Shown: positions 17,151 through 24,015 of the stretch, in pieces
How the letters are laid out: each line of letters begins with the position of its first letter
How positions within the stretch are numbered: the stretch's first letter is position 1
NCBI GenBank assembly: GCA_002483085.1
Contig: DLHF01000077.1
Location: 1 to 25,108 of the forward strand
Direction: 5' to 3'
DNA from: Ignavibacteria bacterium UBA7675
GTDB lineage: Bacteria > Bacteroidota > Ignavibacteria > Kapaibacteriales > UB7675
DNA: 25,108 bases
Notes under the pieces: generated by a model
The model's database searches: none
What the model was told of the DNA's origin: nothing
The model's input: the letters and a program-made list of their open reading frames with translations, nothing else
Translations under genes and position numbers: made by a program

Positions 17151-17636
17151 ATGAGCTTATCAGCTCTTATCGACTGTACAGGTACATGGAATGGCATCAA
17201 CACGCTTCAGGATCCGCACACTAATGCACCAGCGGAATCTGTGTCGATGGCAAGAGTCACGCCAGTACTCGATGGCAGATTTGTTCGGTTTGATTACACC
17301 TGGAGCTATGAGGGCAAACCCCAGACGGGTTCTCTTCTCTTTGGCTTCGACCAAAAGGAACAGATCTATAGCGCCTACTGGATTGATTCGTGGCACATGG
17401 GCAACAAGGCAATGGAGTGCCGTGGGCTAGCGCAAGAGGGCGGAATTATTTCTGTGCGCGGCTCGTATGCAGCGCCTCCCGGCCCGGACTGGGGTTGGCG
17501 TATCGACCTGTTCCCCGTGGATGGCATAACACTAAAAATGGTGATGTACAACATCTGGCCCGAAGGCCAAGAGGACCTTGCAGTTGAAGCGGAGTACACT
17601 CGGGTGTTGTTGTCCGACACTGGCGAGCTTGGATAA
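17151..17636 (+). CDS. DUF1579-like protein (lipocalin-like fold)
   Basis: A 161-residue cytoplasmic protein with the DUF1579 pattern: GTWNG near residue 11, VLDGRFVRFDYTWSYEGKPQ (about 39-58), LLFGFDQKEQIYSAYWIDSW (about 62-81) and a closing beta-rich half. The family is predicted to form a small beta-barrel; no activity is established. The start is supported by GAGG at 17141-17144, 6 nt upstream. It is one of the single-gene plus-strand units of the array. A small ORF starts 3 nt after its stop. Confidence 0.75.
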   Translation: MSLSALIDCTGTWNGINTLQDPHTNAPAESVSMARVTPVLDGRFVRFDYTWSYEGKPQTGSLLFGFDQKEQIYSAYWIDSWHMGNKAMECRGLAQEGGIISVRGSYAAPPGPDWGWRIDLFPVDGITLKMVMYNIWPEGQEDLAVEAEYTRVLLSDTGELG

Positions 17637-17639
17637 GCT

Positions 17640-17750
17640 ATGCGAGCGCGGATGTGCCGCCGGAGGCTTCCGCACGCGATGGAGGAGCGGTTCCCTTATT
17701 TGCTAGAGAAGTATGTTCGCTTTATAGAAAGAGACGAAAAGGCTGCATAG
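17640..17750 (+). CDS. Possible 36-residue ORF or gene remnant
   Basis: It starts 3 nt after the DUF1579 stop and encodes a very basic N-terminus (MRARMCRRRL) followed by a natural-looking helix, EERFPYLLEKYVRFIERDEK. No ribosome binding site of its own is seen, so it would rely on coupling. It may be the tail of a lost gene. The short length makes this weak. Confidence 0.25.
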   Translation: MRARMCRRRLPHAMEERFPYLLEKYVRFIERDEKAA

Positions 17751-17805
17751 TAGAGCTGTGCAAGGGACTTGTGTTCAAGGCATTTCACACTATCTATAGT
17801 TTCCT

Positions 17806-18288
17806 ATGTCTGTACTGCGCATTGATGAATCTATTACAGCAAAGACCTTTATTCTTGCCGAAAGAGAGCGTGTATTTCATACGCTTACAACTGCCGAGGG
17901 TTGGGATGCATGGTTTACTTCTGGGATGAAAATAGATGCACGACCGGGTGGACTGATTCAATTTCGATGGGAGCAATTCGGGCCGGAAATAGTCACGACT
18001 TCTGATAGCGGAATAATACAGGAAATATGCGAACCAGCACTTTTCTCTTTTACTTGGCATCCAGCAGGCAAGGCTTATCCGGTTCTCGTGCGAATTGAAC
18101 TCAGAGAAGCATATAATGGTACGATGGTGAGCCTGATAAGCCGCGATTTTCCCAACACTGAGCGCGGGCGCTTTATGTTTATGGATTGTGCTGTTGGCTG
18201 GGGCGAGGCGCTCACACTGCTGAAGTTCTATCTCGAATACGGAGTTGTCAGCAAAGGGCCTGTAGCAACTGCTATGGCCGCAGAGTAA
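17806..18288 (+). CDS. SRPBCC/AHSA1-like domain protein
   Basis: A 160-residue protein with the Aha1-type START-fold pattern: SITAKTFILAERERVFHTLT (about 9-28), TTAEGWDAWFTSGMKIDARPGG (about 28-49), IIQEICEPALFSFTWHP (about 69-85) and the C-terminal helix GWGEALTLLKFYLEYG (about 131-146). The fold makes a deep hydrophobic cavity for small molecules; many members are stress or resistance related, but no ligand can be assigned. The start ATG 17806 has no clear ribosome binding site. A strong terminator-like hairpin follows 18 nt after the stop. Confidence 0.82.
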   Translation: MSVLRIDESITAKTFILAERERVFHTLTTAEGWDAWFTSGMKIDARPGGLIQFRWEQFGPEIVTTSDSGIIQEICEPALFSFTWHPAGKAYPVLVRIELREAYNGTMVSLISRDFPNTERGRFMFMDCAVGWGEALTLLKFYLEYGVVSKGPVATAMAAE

Positions 18289-18305
18289 AATTGTTCTTTA
18301 AAAAT

Positions 18306-18379
18306 AAATATGCCACGCATTTCTCATGCCTGGACGGCGTGGAATCCTTCTTCATAGCTGCAGTGCGTGGCATATTTTT
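18306..18379 (+). terminator. Terminator-like hairpin with an alternative inner arm
   Basis: AAATATGCCACGC (18306-18318) pairs perfectly over 13 bp with 18365-18377, and the right arm runs into a T-rich tail. A second GCGTGG at 18337-18342 can pair with the same CCACGC (18313-18318), giving a competing shorter hairpin. It ends the SRPBCC gene; the competing arm could make termination conditional. Confidence 0.65.
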
Positions 18380-18454
18380 ATACATGTTTTTATGAGCAGG
18401 TAGGTACTTGTACTGGCCTCCCAGCTCGCAATATTCATTCTATATTCTATTGGT

Positions 18455-18868
18455 ATGAAAAATCTCAATCCCTATCTGTGTTTTGATGGAACCTGTGAAG
18501 AAGCGTTAAATTTCTACAAAGAAGCTCTTGATGGCGAGATTGTCCATGTACATACTTTTGGCCAGTCGCCAATGCCCGTTGCCGAGGAGAAAAAGAATAA
18601 AGTAATGCATGCTGAATTTAAAGCTGAAGGTGTGCACTTTATGGCGTGTGATAACGGCGATGGCTATACTCTCAATGTTGGTAATAACATTAGCATGAGC
18701 TTGAACTTCACTGATGAAGGTGAACAGGAAGCTGTATTTAACAAGCTTTCGGCAGGTGGGACTGTTTCTATGCCTCTACAGGACACTTTCTGGGAAGCAA
18801 AGTTTGGTATGTTTATTGACAAATACGGCATAAGCTGGATGCTGAACTGCCAGAACAATAAACAGTAG
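18455..18868 (+). CDS. PhnB-like VOC family protein
   Basis: A 137-residue protein of the PhnB / 3-demethylubiquinone-methyltransferase-like VOC branch. Hallmarks are NPYLCFDGTCEEALNFYKEA (about 5-24), the H-A-E-F strand VMHAEFKAEGVHFMACD (about 50-66), and the closing WEAKFGMFIDKYGISWMLNC (about 114-133). PhnB itself has no established enzymatic role. It has its own spacing (166 nt upstream with a terminator), so it is probably transcribed separately; no ribosome binding site is seen. Confidence 0.87.
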   Translation: MKNLNPYLCFDGTCEEALNFYKEALDGEIVHVHTFGQSPMPVAEEKKNKVMHAEFKAEGVHFMACDNGDGYTLNVGNNISMSLNFTDEGEQEAVFNKLSAGGTVSMPLQDTFWEAKFGMFIDKYGISWMLNCQNNKQ

Positions 18869-19034
18869 AAATGTCGTGAGCAGTCGGAACCTGTGCCATA
18901 TCGAACTTGGATTATTGCTGTCGGCGCAGGCTCGCAGTGTCGGAAATGAATGGATTAACCCACTTCAGTTTACTCCCTTGATCCGGCATATTTTTTCGTC
19001 GGATAGGGTCTTTCAATTATTGCAGGAGTTTACT

Positions 19035-19409
19035 ATGTCAGCGCAACATGCTCTTAACTGGTTTGAAGTTCCGGCAGTTGATTTTGATCGCGCCGTGAAA
19101 TTTTACAGCGACATTTTAGGCATTGAGATGCCAACTACTCGCATGGGCGATTCTACTATGGGCTTCTTTTCGATGGACAAGGACACAATAGGTGGAGCCG
19201 TTATTTCCCATCCTGATATGAAGCCATCTACCGATGGCACATTGGTGTATCTCAATGGCGGAGAGGATCTCAATACTATTCTTGAAAAGATCGAACCATC
19301 GGGCGGAAAAGTGGTAATGCCCAAAACAGCTATTACTCCGGAGATCGGCTACTTTGCTGTCTTTATCGACAGCGAAGGTAACCGCATGGCTTTGCACTCT
19401 CGTAATTAA
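19035..19409 (+). CDS. VOC family protein
   Basis: A 124-residue protein with the standard single VOC domain: LNWFEVPAVDFDRAVKFYSD (about 7-26), ILGIEMP, a middle MGFFSMD strand, GTLVYLNG, and the closing VVMPKTAITPEIGYFAVFID followed by SEGNRMALHS. The start is chosen at 19035 because AGGAG lies at 19024-19028 and the family N-terminus begins there; the longer frame upstream is not family-like. This branch is widespread and annotated as glyoxalase/bleomycin resistance or dioxygenase; the activity is unknown. Confidence 0.88.
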   Translation: MSAQHALNWFEVPAVDFDRAVKFYSDILGIEMPTTRMGDSTMGFFSMDKDTIGGAVISHPDMKPSTDGTLVYLNGGEDLNTILEKIEPSGGKVVMPKTAITPEIGYFAVFIDSEGNRMALHSRN

Positions 19410-19429
19410 TTTCCTTCGCACAACTCTCT

Positions 19430-19462
19430 GCAACGCAGTGGTCTCCCGCGCTGCTGCGTTGC
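19430..19462. terminator. Hairpin after the VOC gene
   Basis: GCAACGCAG (19430-19438) pairs perfectly with CTGCGTTGC (19454-19462) with a 15-nt loop. No T-run follows, so this is either a weak terminator or mRNA-end stabiliser. Confidence 0.4.
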
Positions 19463-19486
19463 GGAGCGGTAAATCCTACAGGCTAC

Positions 19487-20278
19487 ATGATGCAGTGTTT
19501 ATTTCTATTATTGGCATTTGTGATGCTTACCTATGATGTACGAAGCTCTGATACGATAGTACTCGGTACGTCGGCGAGAATTGCCATATCGTGCAGCGAT
19601 ATTCGCTCTTCACTTCCATTTTATAAGCAATTGGGGTTTAGCGTGCTGGCTACAGACAGCGAAACTACACCTTCGTTTGCGCGATTGTCCGACGGAACTA
19701 TTATTCTCACGCTTATTAGCGAGCCTTTTCGTACTCCTGCACTCGCCTATTTTACCGCCGATCTGCAGCAGACGTGCGCTGCTCTTCAGCAGAAGGGTAT
19801 CGCCGTGCAGACCGACACAAACGAACACGGAGAAATTACTGCTGCGCGTATCACCGGTCCAGATAGCCTCACTCTTTGGCTACACCGGCCACAGAAGAAA
19901 GCCGTACAACCTGCGGCAACACCGAATTCCGTATGCGGGACATTTGGCGAATTGGCCATAGGGGTTAGCGATTTAGATGTTTCAATTGCTTATTGGGAGC
20001 AGCTTGGCTTTCGCGTTCGCCACCGAAGCGATCTGCTCTATCCATTTGCGATTATGACTGATGGCGCGATGATAATTGGTCTCCACAATAATAAAGAAGT
20101 CAGAGCGCCTGCTATTACCTACTTTGCAAAAGATATGGCCGACAGAATTGAACGGCTCAAAAAAGAAGGGGTGCAGTTTGTCGTAGAATTTCCGCCCGGA
20201 GCAGATGGGCGTATTGCGAACGCCGTGGCAAAGGCTCCCGATGGACAGATGTTCTACCTCTTTGAAGGCGAACTGTAG
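19487..20278 (+). CDS. Tandem VOC protein, probably exported
   Basis: A 263-residue protein with a hydrophobic N-terminus (MMQCLFLLLAFVMLTYDVRS) and two VOC domains: about 26-132 (SARIAISCSDIRSSLPFYKQ, then GPDSLTLWLH) and about 149-263 (GELAIGVSDLDVSIAYWEQ, then KAPDGQMFYLFEG). Two fused modules can form the two-half site that single-domain proteins make by dimerising. The signal lacks the usual basic residues, so export is uncertain; ATG 19523 would remove most of it. No ribosome binding site is clear. A periplasmic VOC protein would be unusual. Confidence 0.82.
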   Translation: MMQCLFLLLAFVMLTYDVRSSDTIVLGTSARIAISCSDIRSSLPFYKQLGFSVLATDSETTPSFARLSDGTIILTLISEPFRTPALAYFTADLQQTCAALQQKGIAVQTDTNEHGEITAARITGPDSLTLWLHRPQKKAVQPAATPNSVCGTFGELAIGVSDLDVSIAYWEQLGFRVRHRSDLLYPFAIMTDGAMIIGLHNNKEVRAPAITYFAKDMADRIERLKKEGVQFVVEFPPGADGRIANAVAKAPDGQMFYLFEGEL

Positions 20279-20306
20279 TTGTGAAATATTCGAAGTCACG
20301 TTCTTC

Positions 20307-20353
20307 GTATCTCGCCCCCTCTTTTTCCGTGTGAAGGAGAGGGGAGAGGATAC
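20307..20353. repeat. Palindromic REP-like hairpin
   Basis: GTATC (20307-20311) pairs with GATAC (20349-20353) and CCCCTCT (20316-20322) with AGAGGGG (20338-20344), extended inward by G-T pairs. The CCCCTC...GAGGGG form resembles REP-like intergenic hairpins. No second copy is visible in this window. It lies between two VOC genes. Confidence 0.45.
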
Positions 20354-20393
20354 AAGTTTAGAGTATAGGTTGCCCACGTTTACTATAGGTTTT

Positions 20394-20774
20394 ATGAGCT
20401 CAACTGCAATTACGGGTGTCGTTATGATCAGCGTGTATGCGGTCAATTACGACGAGTCTTTCCAGTTCTATAATGGCCTGCTGGGGTTGGAAACTTGGTC
20501 TGCGATGGGTGATCATTCTTGCTACTTTTCTCTACCCGACGAACGGGGAATGTATCTCATCGGCAAGCGCAGTCCTGCTGACAGCGATATGAATTCGGTG
20601 CGAACAACATTTGCTTTCGAGGTGGCTTCCGCTTTTGATTTATATGCAAAGCTGAAAGAAGCCGGAGTGGAGCTTGTGCAGGACGAACCTATGGATATGG
20701 GGCAAGGGTATTATTGGTTTCAGTTTTTCGACCCATCGCGCAATGTCATCGAGGTGCTTGGCGGCAAGCCTTGA
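20394..20774 (+). CDS. VOC family protein
   Basis: A 126-residue single VOC domain. It begins MSSTAITGVVMISVYAVNYD with the helix ESFQFYNGLLGLETWSAMG, and closes with GQGYYWFQFFDPSRNVIEVL. The last motif carries the Glu (in NVIEVL) expected as a C-terminal metal ligand, unlike some neighbours. The start at 20394 is chosen because the longer frame upstream runs into the previous gene and hairpin and is not family-like; the ribosome binding site is weak. Substrate unknown. Confidence 0.85.
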   Translation: MSSTAITGVVMISVYAVNYDESFQFYNGLLGLETWSAMGDHSCYFSLPDERGMYLIGKRSPADSDMNSVRTTFAFEVASAFDLYAKLKEAGVELVQDEPMDMGQGYYWFQFFDPSRNVIEVLGGKP

Positions 20775-20946
20775 CAGTCCGTTGTAATACTGGCATAAAC
20801 GAGTTGTAGCACAGCATTCCAACAGCGTTGTTCTGCATTGCTCAGTCGGCGCACCGCCCAATGATGTTTCTCCGATAGAATGTACACGGCGGCTCTGTCG
20901 GTGTCAGGTGAATCAGTAGGTAGTATGCGGTTGGGGGCGTACAACA

Positions 20947-21000
20947 CGCGGCGGATGTGCAGCGCGGTGCGGAGACAACAAACAGAGCAAAGGCCGAAGC
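20947..21000 (+). repeat. Dispersed repeat, copy C (core)
   Basis: The core begins CGCGGCGGATGTGCAGCGCG and ends in GGCCGAAGC. It is the best match to copy A (171-224). It fills much of the 305-base gap between two VOC genes, in which I see no gene. The flanking 20825-20890 also resembles sequence beside copy B, so the full element may be about 200 bp. Confidence 0.6.
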
Positions 21001-21079
21001 GTCGAATTGATGATATGTTATATGCTGAAGAACGTTGACAGATATAGAACCAATTGCTGTACCATAGTCGGGATGTCGT

Positions 21080-21430
21080 ATGAAATTTGGCCACATTGAA
21101 ATTTTTGTTCCTGAGCCATTGAAAGCTATGGCATTTTACCAGGATATACTGATGTGCGATGTCGAAGCAGTTCAGCACGAGCAATTTGTGTGGCTCCAGC
21201 TTGGTGGCCAGACAATTTTATTGCGTCCCGGGCAACCGAAGCAAGCTGTAGATGCTTATGAGAAAGCTTCGTCTGGTTTTGTGCTGTACACCGATAATAT
21301 CGAGCAGACCAAGCGACTTCTACAAGAGCGTGGTCTACAGTTCAGAGGAACCGACGGCTCGGATACATGCCTGACATTTTCCGACCCAGACGGGAACTGG
21401 TTTCAGCTAGTAGACCCATCTGGGCATTAA
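21080..21430 (+). CDS. VOC family protein
   Basis: A 116-residue compact VOC domain. It has the classic opening MKFGHIEIFVPEPLKAMAFY with His5 in the metal-ligand position, the middle QFVWLQLGGQTILLRPG (about 35-51), and the closing CLTFSDPDGNWFQLVDPSG (about 97-115), where the usual Glu is Gln. GGGA lies 8 nt before the ATG. Probably a small-molecule-binding or lyase/dioxygenase-like protein; the exact reaction is unknown. Confidence 0.87.
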   Translation: MKFGHIEIFVPEPLKAMAFYQDILMCDVEAVQHEQFVWLQLGGQTILLRPGQPKQAVDAYEKASSGFVLYTDNIEQTKRLLQERGLQFRGTDGSDTCLTFSDPDGNWFQLVDPSGH

Positions 21431-21458
21431 GATTGTACCAACGGACACTGTGTAAAAT

Positions 21459-21499
21459 TAAACTATGGGAAGTGTGTGCCGTAGCACTGATATAGTTTA
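21459..21499 (+). other. Hairpin just upstream of the DUF899 gene
   Basis: TAAACTAT (21459-21466) pairs perfectly with ATAGTTTA (21492-21499), with an inner GTGC/GCAC stem. It lies 25 nt before the DUF899 start. It could end the preceding transcript or act in the 5' leader. Confidence 0.4.
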
Positions 21500-21524
21500 T
21501 TCTTTTGCATCAAGAGGAGATTAT

Positions 21525-22118
21525 ATGGAAACAGCAACAACAGAAATACGAGATCGCGTACAGGTATTAGAGCGCGACATCGCAGCAAAGCGGAAGGAGC
21601 TTCAAGAACTGTTAAACGAATCGGCTCGCGGAGAAGTCGCCGATTACGAACTCATAGATGGCGATGGCCGCAGGGTGCATCTGTCCGATTTGTTTGGCGA
21701 TAAAGAGGACTTGCTTGTCATTCACAACATGGGCGCTGCTTGTCCTTTCTGCACATTGTGGGCCGATGGTTTCAACGGGATCGTACCACATATCGAAAGC
21801 CGCGCGGCTTTTGTGGTTGTATCTCCCGACGCCCCTGAAGCACAGAAGCAGTTTGCCGCGAGCCGCAACTGGACATTTCGGATGTATTCGGGTGCGGGAT
21901 CGGATTTCTCGCAGGAAATGGGGTATTCATTCGAGAAAAATGGCCAAGTGTATCAGCTTCCTGGCGTGTCTGCTTTTCACAAAAGGACGGATGGAACAAT
22001 TATACGCACGGGCAGAGATAGTTTTGGCCCCGGAGACGTGTACAGCGGAATCTGGTACTTATTTGCACTATTAGACAACGGCGTGGGCAACTGGGAACCG
22101 CAATACAGTTATCGTTAA
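21525..22118 (+). CDS. DUF899 family thioredoxin-fold protein
   Basis: A 197-residue protein. An N-terminal coiled segment (about 5-32, RVQVLERDIAAKRKELQELL) leads into a peroxiredoxin-like domain with the motif NMGAACPFCTLWADGFNG (about 66-83), a CxxC pair typical of DUF899, and the C-terminal DVYSGIWYLFALLDNG. Such proteins are thought to be redox proteins related to AhpC/thioredoxin, without a proven substrate. The start is set by AGAGGAGA just upstream of ATG 21525. It could detoxify oxidants alongside the VOC genes. Confidence 0.85.
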   Translation: METATTEIRDRVQVLERDIAAKRKELQELLNESARGEVADYELIDGDGRRVHLSDLFGDKEDLLVIHNMGAACPFCTLWADGFNGIVPHIESRAAFVVVSPDAPEAQKQFAASRNWTFRMYSGAGSDFSQEMGYSFEKNGQVYQLPGVSAFHKRTDGTIIRTGRDSFGPGDVYSGIWYLFALLDNGVGNWEPQYSYR

Positions 22119-22318
22119 AAAGAGGCGCATATTATGCAAAATACAAGGCTTTCGCGGCAGGGATTGCCTAGATAACATAACTTTATCAAAACTTCGGGTG
22201 GCTACCAGAGCCGAAATCGGGATGGGTTCGGTTGTACATCACTCCACTCATATATAATTCAATAGGCAACTAAGTTATTCACAAAAGCTAATTCATATCT
22301 GACAGGAGTAAGGAGCGG
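22119..22318. other. Intergenic segment with three TTCGG/CCGAA arms
   Basis: No gene beyond a 13-codon ORF (22134-22175) preceded by AAGAGG. TTCGG (22193-22197), CCGAA (22211-22215) and TTCGG (22227-22231) can form either of two mutually exclusive hairpins in the leader of the DinB-like gene. Short stems make this tentative. Confidence 0.3.
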
Positions 22319-22324
22319 GTGAGT

Positions 22325-22858
22325 ATGAGCTACACGCAGCATTTGCTCGATTGCATTAAAACAGAGGTCGAGACCTGTAAGTATCTCTACGGCAAAATTG
22401 TGCCAGCGCACTTATCGTTCCGGCCAAAGGAGGATATGCGATCTATTGAGGAACTGTTGCGTTATCTCTCGTGGTGTGGCGTTGAGGCTGTTTCCTGCTT
22501 TATTCTCGACAAGGCAGAAATGGACAAAAACCGCCTTTTTTATGCTCGTTACGGCGACAATTTACAATTAGAATGTTTTCCTGAAGCGATGGATATGCAG
22601 ATGGAAGAGATTGCACGACTTTTCACACGGATCACCGAAGACGATCTTTACACAAAGATTGTCGTATATCCCTGGCGAGCCAGAGCGCCGCTGGGCGAGG
22701 CAATTATAGAAACAAGTATCAAGTGGCTTGCTGCATACAAGATGCAATTGTTTCTCACTATGAAAATGGCAGGAGGCAACGACGAGCTAAGCACGCTCGA
22801 CTGCTGGATACGACCATATATGCACATGAGGCAGTTTTCTGACGAAGTGATTTTGTAG
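22325..22858 (+). CDS. DinB-like four-helix protein
   Basis: A 177-residue all-helical protein. Hallmarks are LSFRPKEDMRSIEELLRYLS (about 30-49), where the family has RP-x4-RS-x4-LLxHL, and IKWLAAYKMQLFLTMKMAG (about 136-154). DinB-superfamily proteins use a metal site, many being thiol-dependent transferases. Here the usual His positions appear to be Tyr and Trp, so the metal site may be lost. ATG 22325 has AGGAG at 22311-22315 (9 nt); GTG 22319 is an alternative. It is the last gene of the plus-strand stress-fold array. Confidence 0.72.
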   Translation: MSYTQHLLDCIKTEVETCKYLYGKIVPAHLSFRPKEDMRSIEELLRYLSWCGVEAVSCFILDKAEMDKNRLFYARYGDNLQLECFPEAMDMQMEEIARLFTRITEDDLYTKIVVYPWRARAPLGEAIIETSIKWLAAYKMQLFLTMKMAGGNDELSTLDCWIRPYMHMRQFSDEVIL

Positions 22859-23080
22859 TATCCCGCATTGAGCCGAGCAGACGAGAGCGCTGTTTCATGT
22901 CTAACGCTTGCGGCAGAAACGGATACATGCAGCAGGGAGGGGCGTGGGTCCAGCCACCCGACCATGAATCTGATAACCAGAGTGATAGGTATTCTTGAAT
23001 AGTAGAAATGGCGGCAGGCGAAACGCACTGCACTAAAGTTTTTCGTTCTTGTACCGAAGAATTGACTTTATCTTTAATAG
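22859..23080. other. Gene-free spacer
   Basis: I see no supported gene, terminator or repeat between the DinB-like gene and the promoter at 23062. Minus-strand open frames here lack family-like sequence and start signals. Confidence 0.4.
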
Positions 23081-23095
23081 CTCCTATATTAGGAG
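23062..23095 (+). promoter_or_regulatory. Sigma70-like promoter with palindrome over the -10 box
   Basis: TTGACT (23062-23067), a 17-bp spacer and TATATT (23085-23090) make a good promoter for the small gene at 23174. The inverted repeat CTCCTATATTAGGAG (23081-23095) is centred on the -10, with flanking AGCTC/GAGCT-like bases. A repressor bound there would block transcription. Confidence 0.6.
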
Positions 23096-23173
23096 AGCTT
23101 AATGTAACTATTAAAGAGACAGGGGTGTTTAAGCAATAAATACAATTTCCCACGAACCAAGAGGAGTAGAGAG

Positions 23174-23383
23174 ATGAGCGAGATTGATTTCCTGCTTGGC
23201 GCGTTGAATTATGCTGATTCGCATAATATCAACTATGACAGCAGTCATCCAAATGAGGCACAAAGAAGCTTTATATTACCATTGAGCCGCTACGGCATCG
23301 TGATTGGTAGTATAAAGCTCAACGACAACGGCGAATTTTATTTTGAAAAGGCTGGCAAAAAAGGCTCGACTATTTTGCATTGA
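23174..23383 (+). CDS. Small protein of unknown function
   Basis: A 69-residue protein, MSEIDFLLGALNYADSHNIN onward, ending FEKAGKKGSTILH. No domain recognised; no signal peptide or membrane segment. The gene is well supported by a strong ribosome binding site (GAGGAG 23161-23166, 7 nt), a promoter at 23062-23090 and an intrinsic terminator at 23394-23424. It therefore forms a complete single-gene unit, probably repressed through the palindrome over its promoter. Confidence 0.75.
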   Translation: MSEIDFLLGALNYADSHNINYDSSHPNEAQRSFILPLSRYGIVIGSIKLNDNGEFYFEKAGKKGSTILH

Positions 23384-23393
23384 ATACAAAGCG

Positions 23394-23424
23394 ACGGCAC
23401 GGTTCTACCGTGCCGTTTTCTTTT
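23394..23424 (+). terminator. Intrinsic terminator of the small-protein gene
   Basis: ACGGCACGG (23394-23402), loop TTCTA, and CCGTGCCGT (23408-23416) form a perfect 9-bp stem, followed by TTTCTTTT. It starts 11 nt after the stop codon. Confidence 0.92.
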
Positions 23425-23549
23425 AGGGCGGAGTCCGTGTCCTATTCTGTTTCCCTTCCCTTTCTTCTGTTTTTCCCTCCTTGTTTCCCCCGATGCTCTC
23501 CTGGCACGTATAAAAAAACTAAAAAAGCCAAAAAAAGTAGTTAGATGTT
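23425..23549. other. Pyrimidine tract followed by A-rich tract
   Basis: About 23441-23499 is almost all C and T, and 23510-23543 is strongly A-rich. No gene is visible. Such asymmetry may have structural effects, but no function can be assigned. Confidence 0.3.
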
Positions 23550-23557
23550 ACAAAACA

Positions 23558-23790
23558 GGGCCTTTTGTCCCCCGATTTTGGGCGACAGGCCGTTATATTT
23601 GTACTGTCGAGCCGCTCGTAGGTACACATAACCAGTTTCGGCGCGAATATTGAAATGGAAACAAAGGCTAAGCCGACGGAATCGAGAGTACGGATATTAC
23701 CGCACTGGCGGCCTCGGGTGTGCCTAGTCGATACCCTCATCACCCTTGGGTGTCGATCACCTGGCCGCCGTGCGTCTTGTAATCACATTT
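23558..23790 (+). ncRNA. Candidate structured RNA (series of hairpins)
   Basis: Hairpin 1 (23559-23592): GGCC, GTC and CCC arms with complements. A TATATTTG box (23594-23601) could be its or a following promoter. Hairpin 2 (23608-23618): CGAGC-C-GCTCG. Hairpin 3 (23696-23783): ATTAC, CGCAC, GGCGGCC and GGTG pair in order with CACC, GGCCGCC, GTGCG and GTAAT, with one bulged T and small internal loops. Within it TCGATACCC (23728-23736) pairs with GGGTGTCGA (23748-23756). The strand is not certain. No known RNA family recognised. Confidence 0.4.
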
Positions 23791-24015
23791 CACTACTCTC
23801 ATGGGTGGAGGACTATATATCGACCGTATCCCATATGACCTATACTGTTTACTGCTGGTGCTGCGGTACTATTCGCATGGCATAAGACAGACACAATGCT
23901 TTTGCAGCTAAAAGACATGCAACTGCCTTGGCGCCAGACAAAAAGTATCTCGTATTATCGTGCCGGATTCAGCATATCACTGCCGGCTTTTTATCAACCG
24001 ATTGATTGTACTGCC

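Noticed and set aside
20720..21184. Minus-strand open frame of about 150 codons
   Set aside because: It runs antisense through the repeat copy and into the VOC gene at 21080. Weak resemblance to minus-strand frames at 31-279 reflects the shared DNA repeat, not a protein with supportable motifs.
22134..22175. 13-codon ORF after the DUF899 gene
   Set aside because: AAGAGG precedes the ATG, but MQNTRLSRQGLPR matches no family I recognise and it is too short to separate from chance.
16277..23383. Integron-like gene cassette array
   Set aside because: Same-strand small genes with VOC and SRPBCC content and hairpins in the gaps resemble cassettes. However, I found no integrase gene and no attC-type RYYYAAC...GTTRRRY ends; the hairpins differ in form and several lie too near the genes or act as terminators.
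23696..23783. tRNA or 6S-type RNA
   Set aside because: No cloverleaf, anticodon arm or T-arm pattern, and the length and lack of a central bubble do not fit 6S RNA.
23655..23885. Plus-strand 76-codon ORF over the candidate RNA
   Set aside because: No ribosome binding site, an atypical composition rich in Cys and Trp, and it is explained by the stems of the hairpin at 23696-23783.
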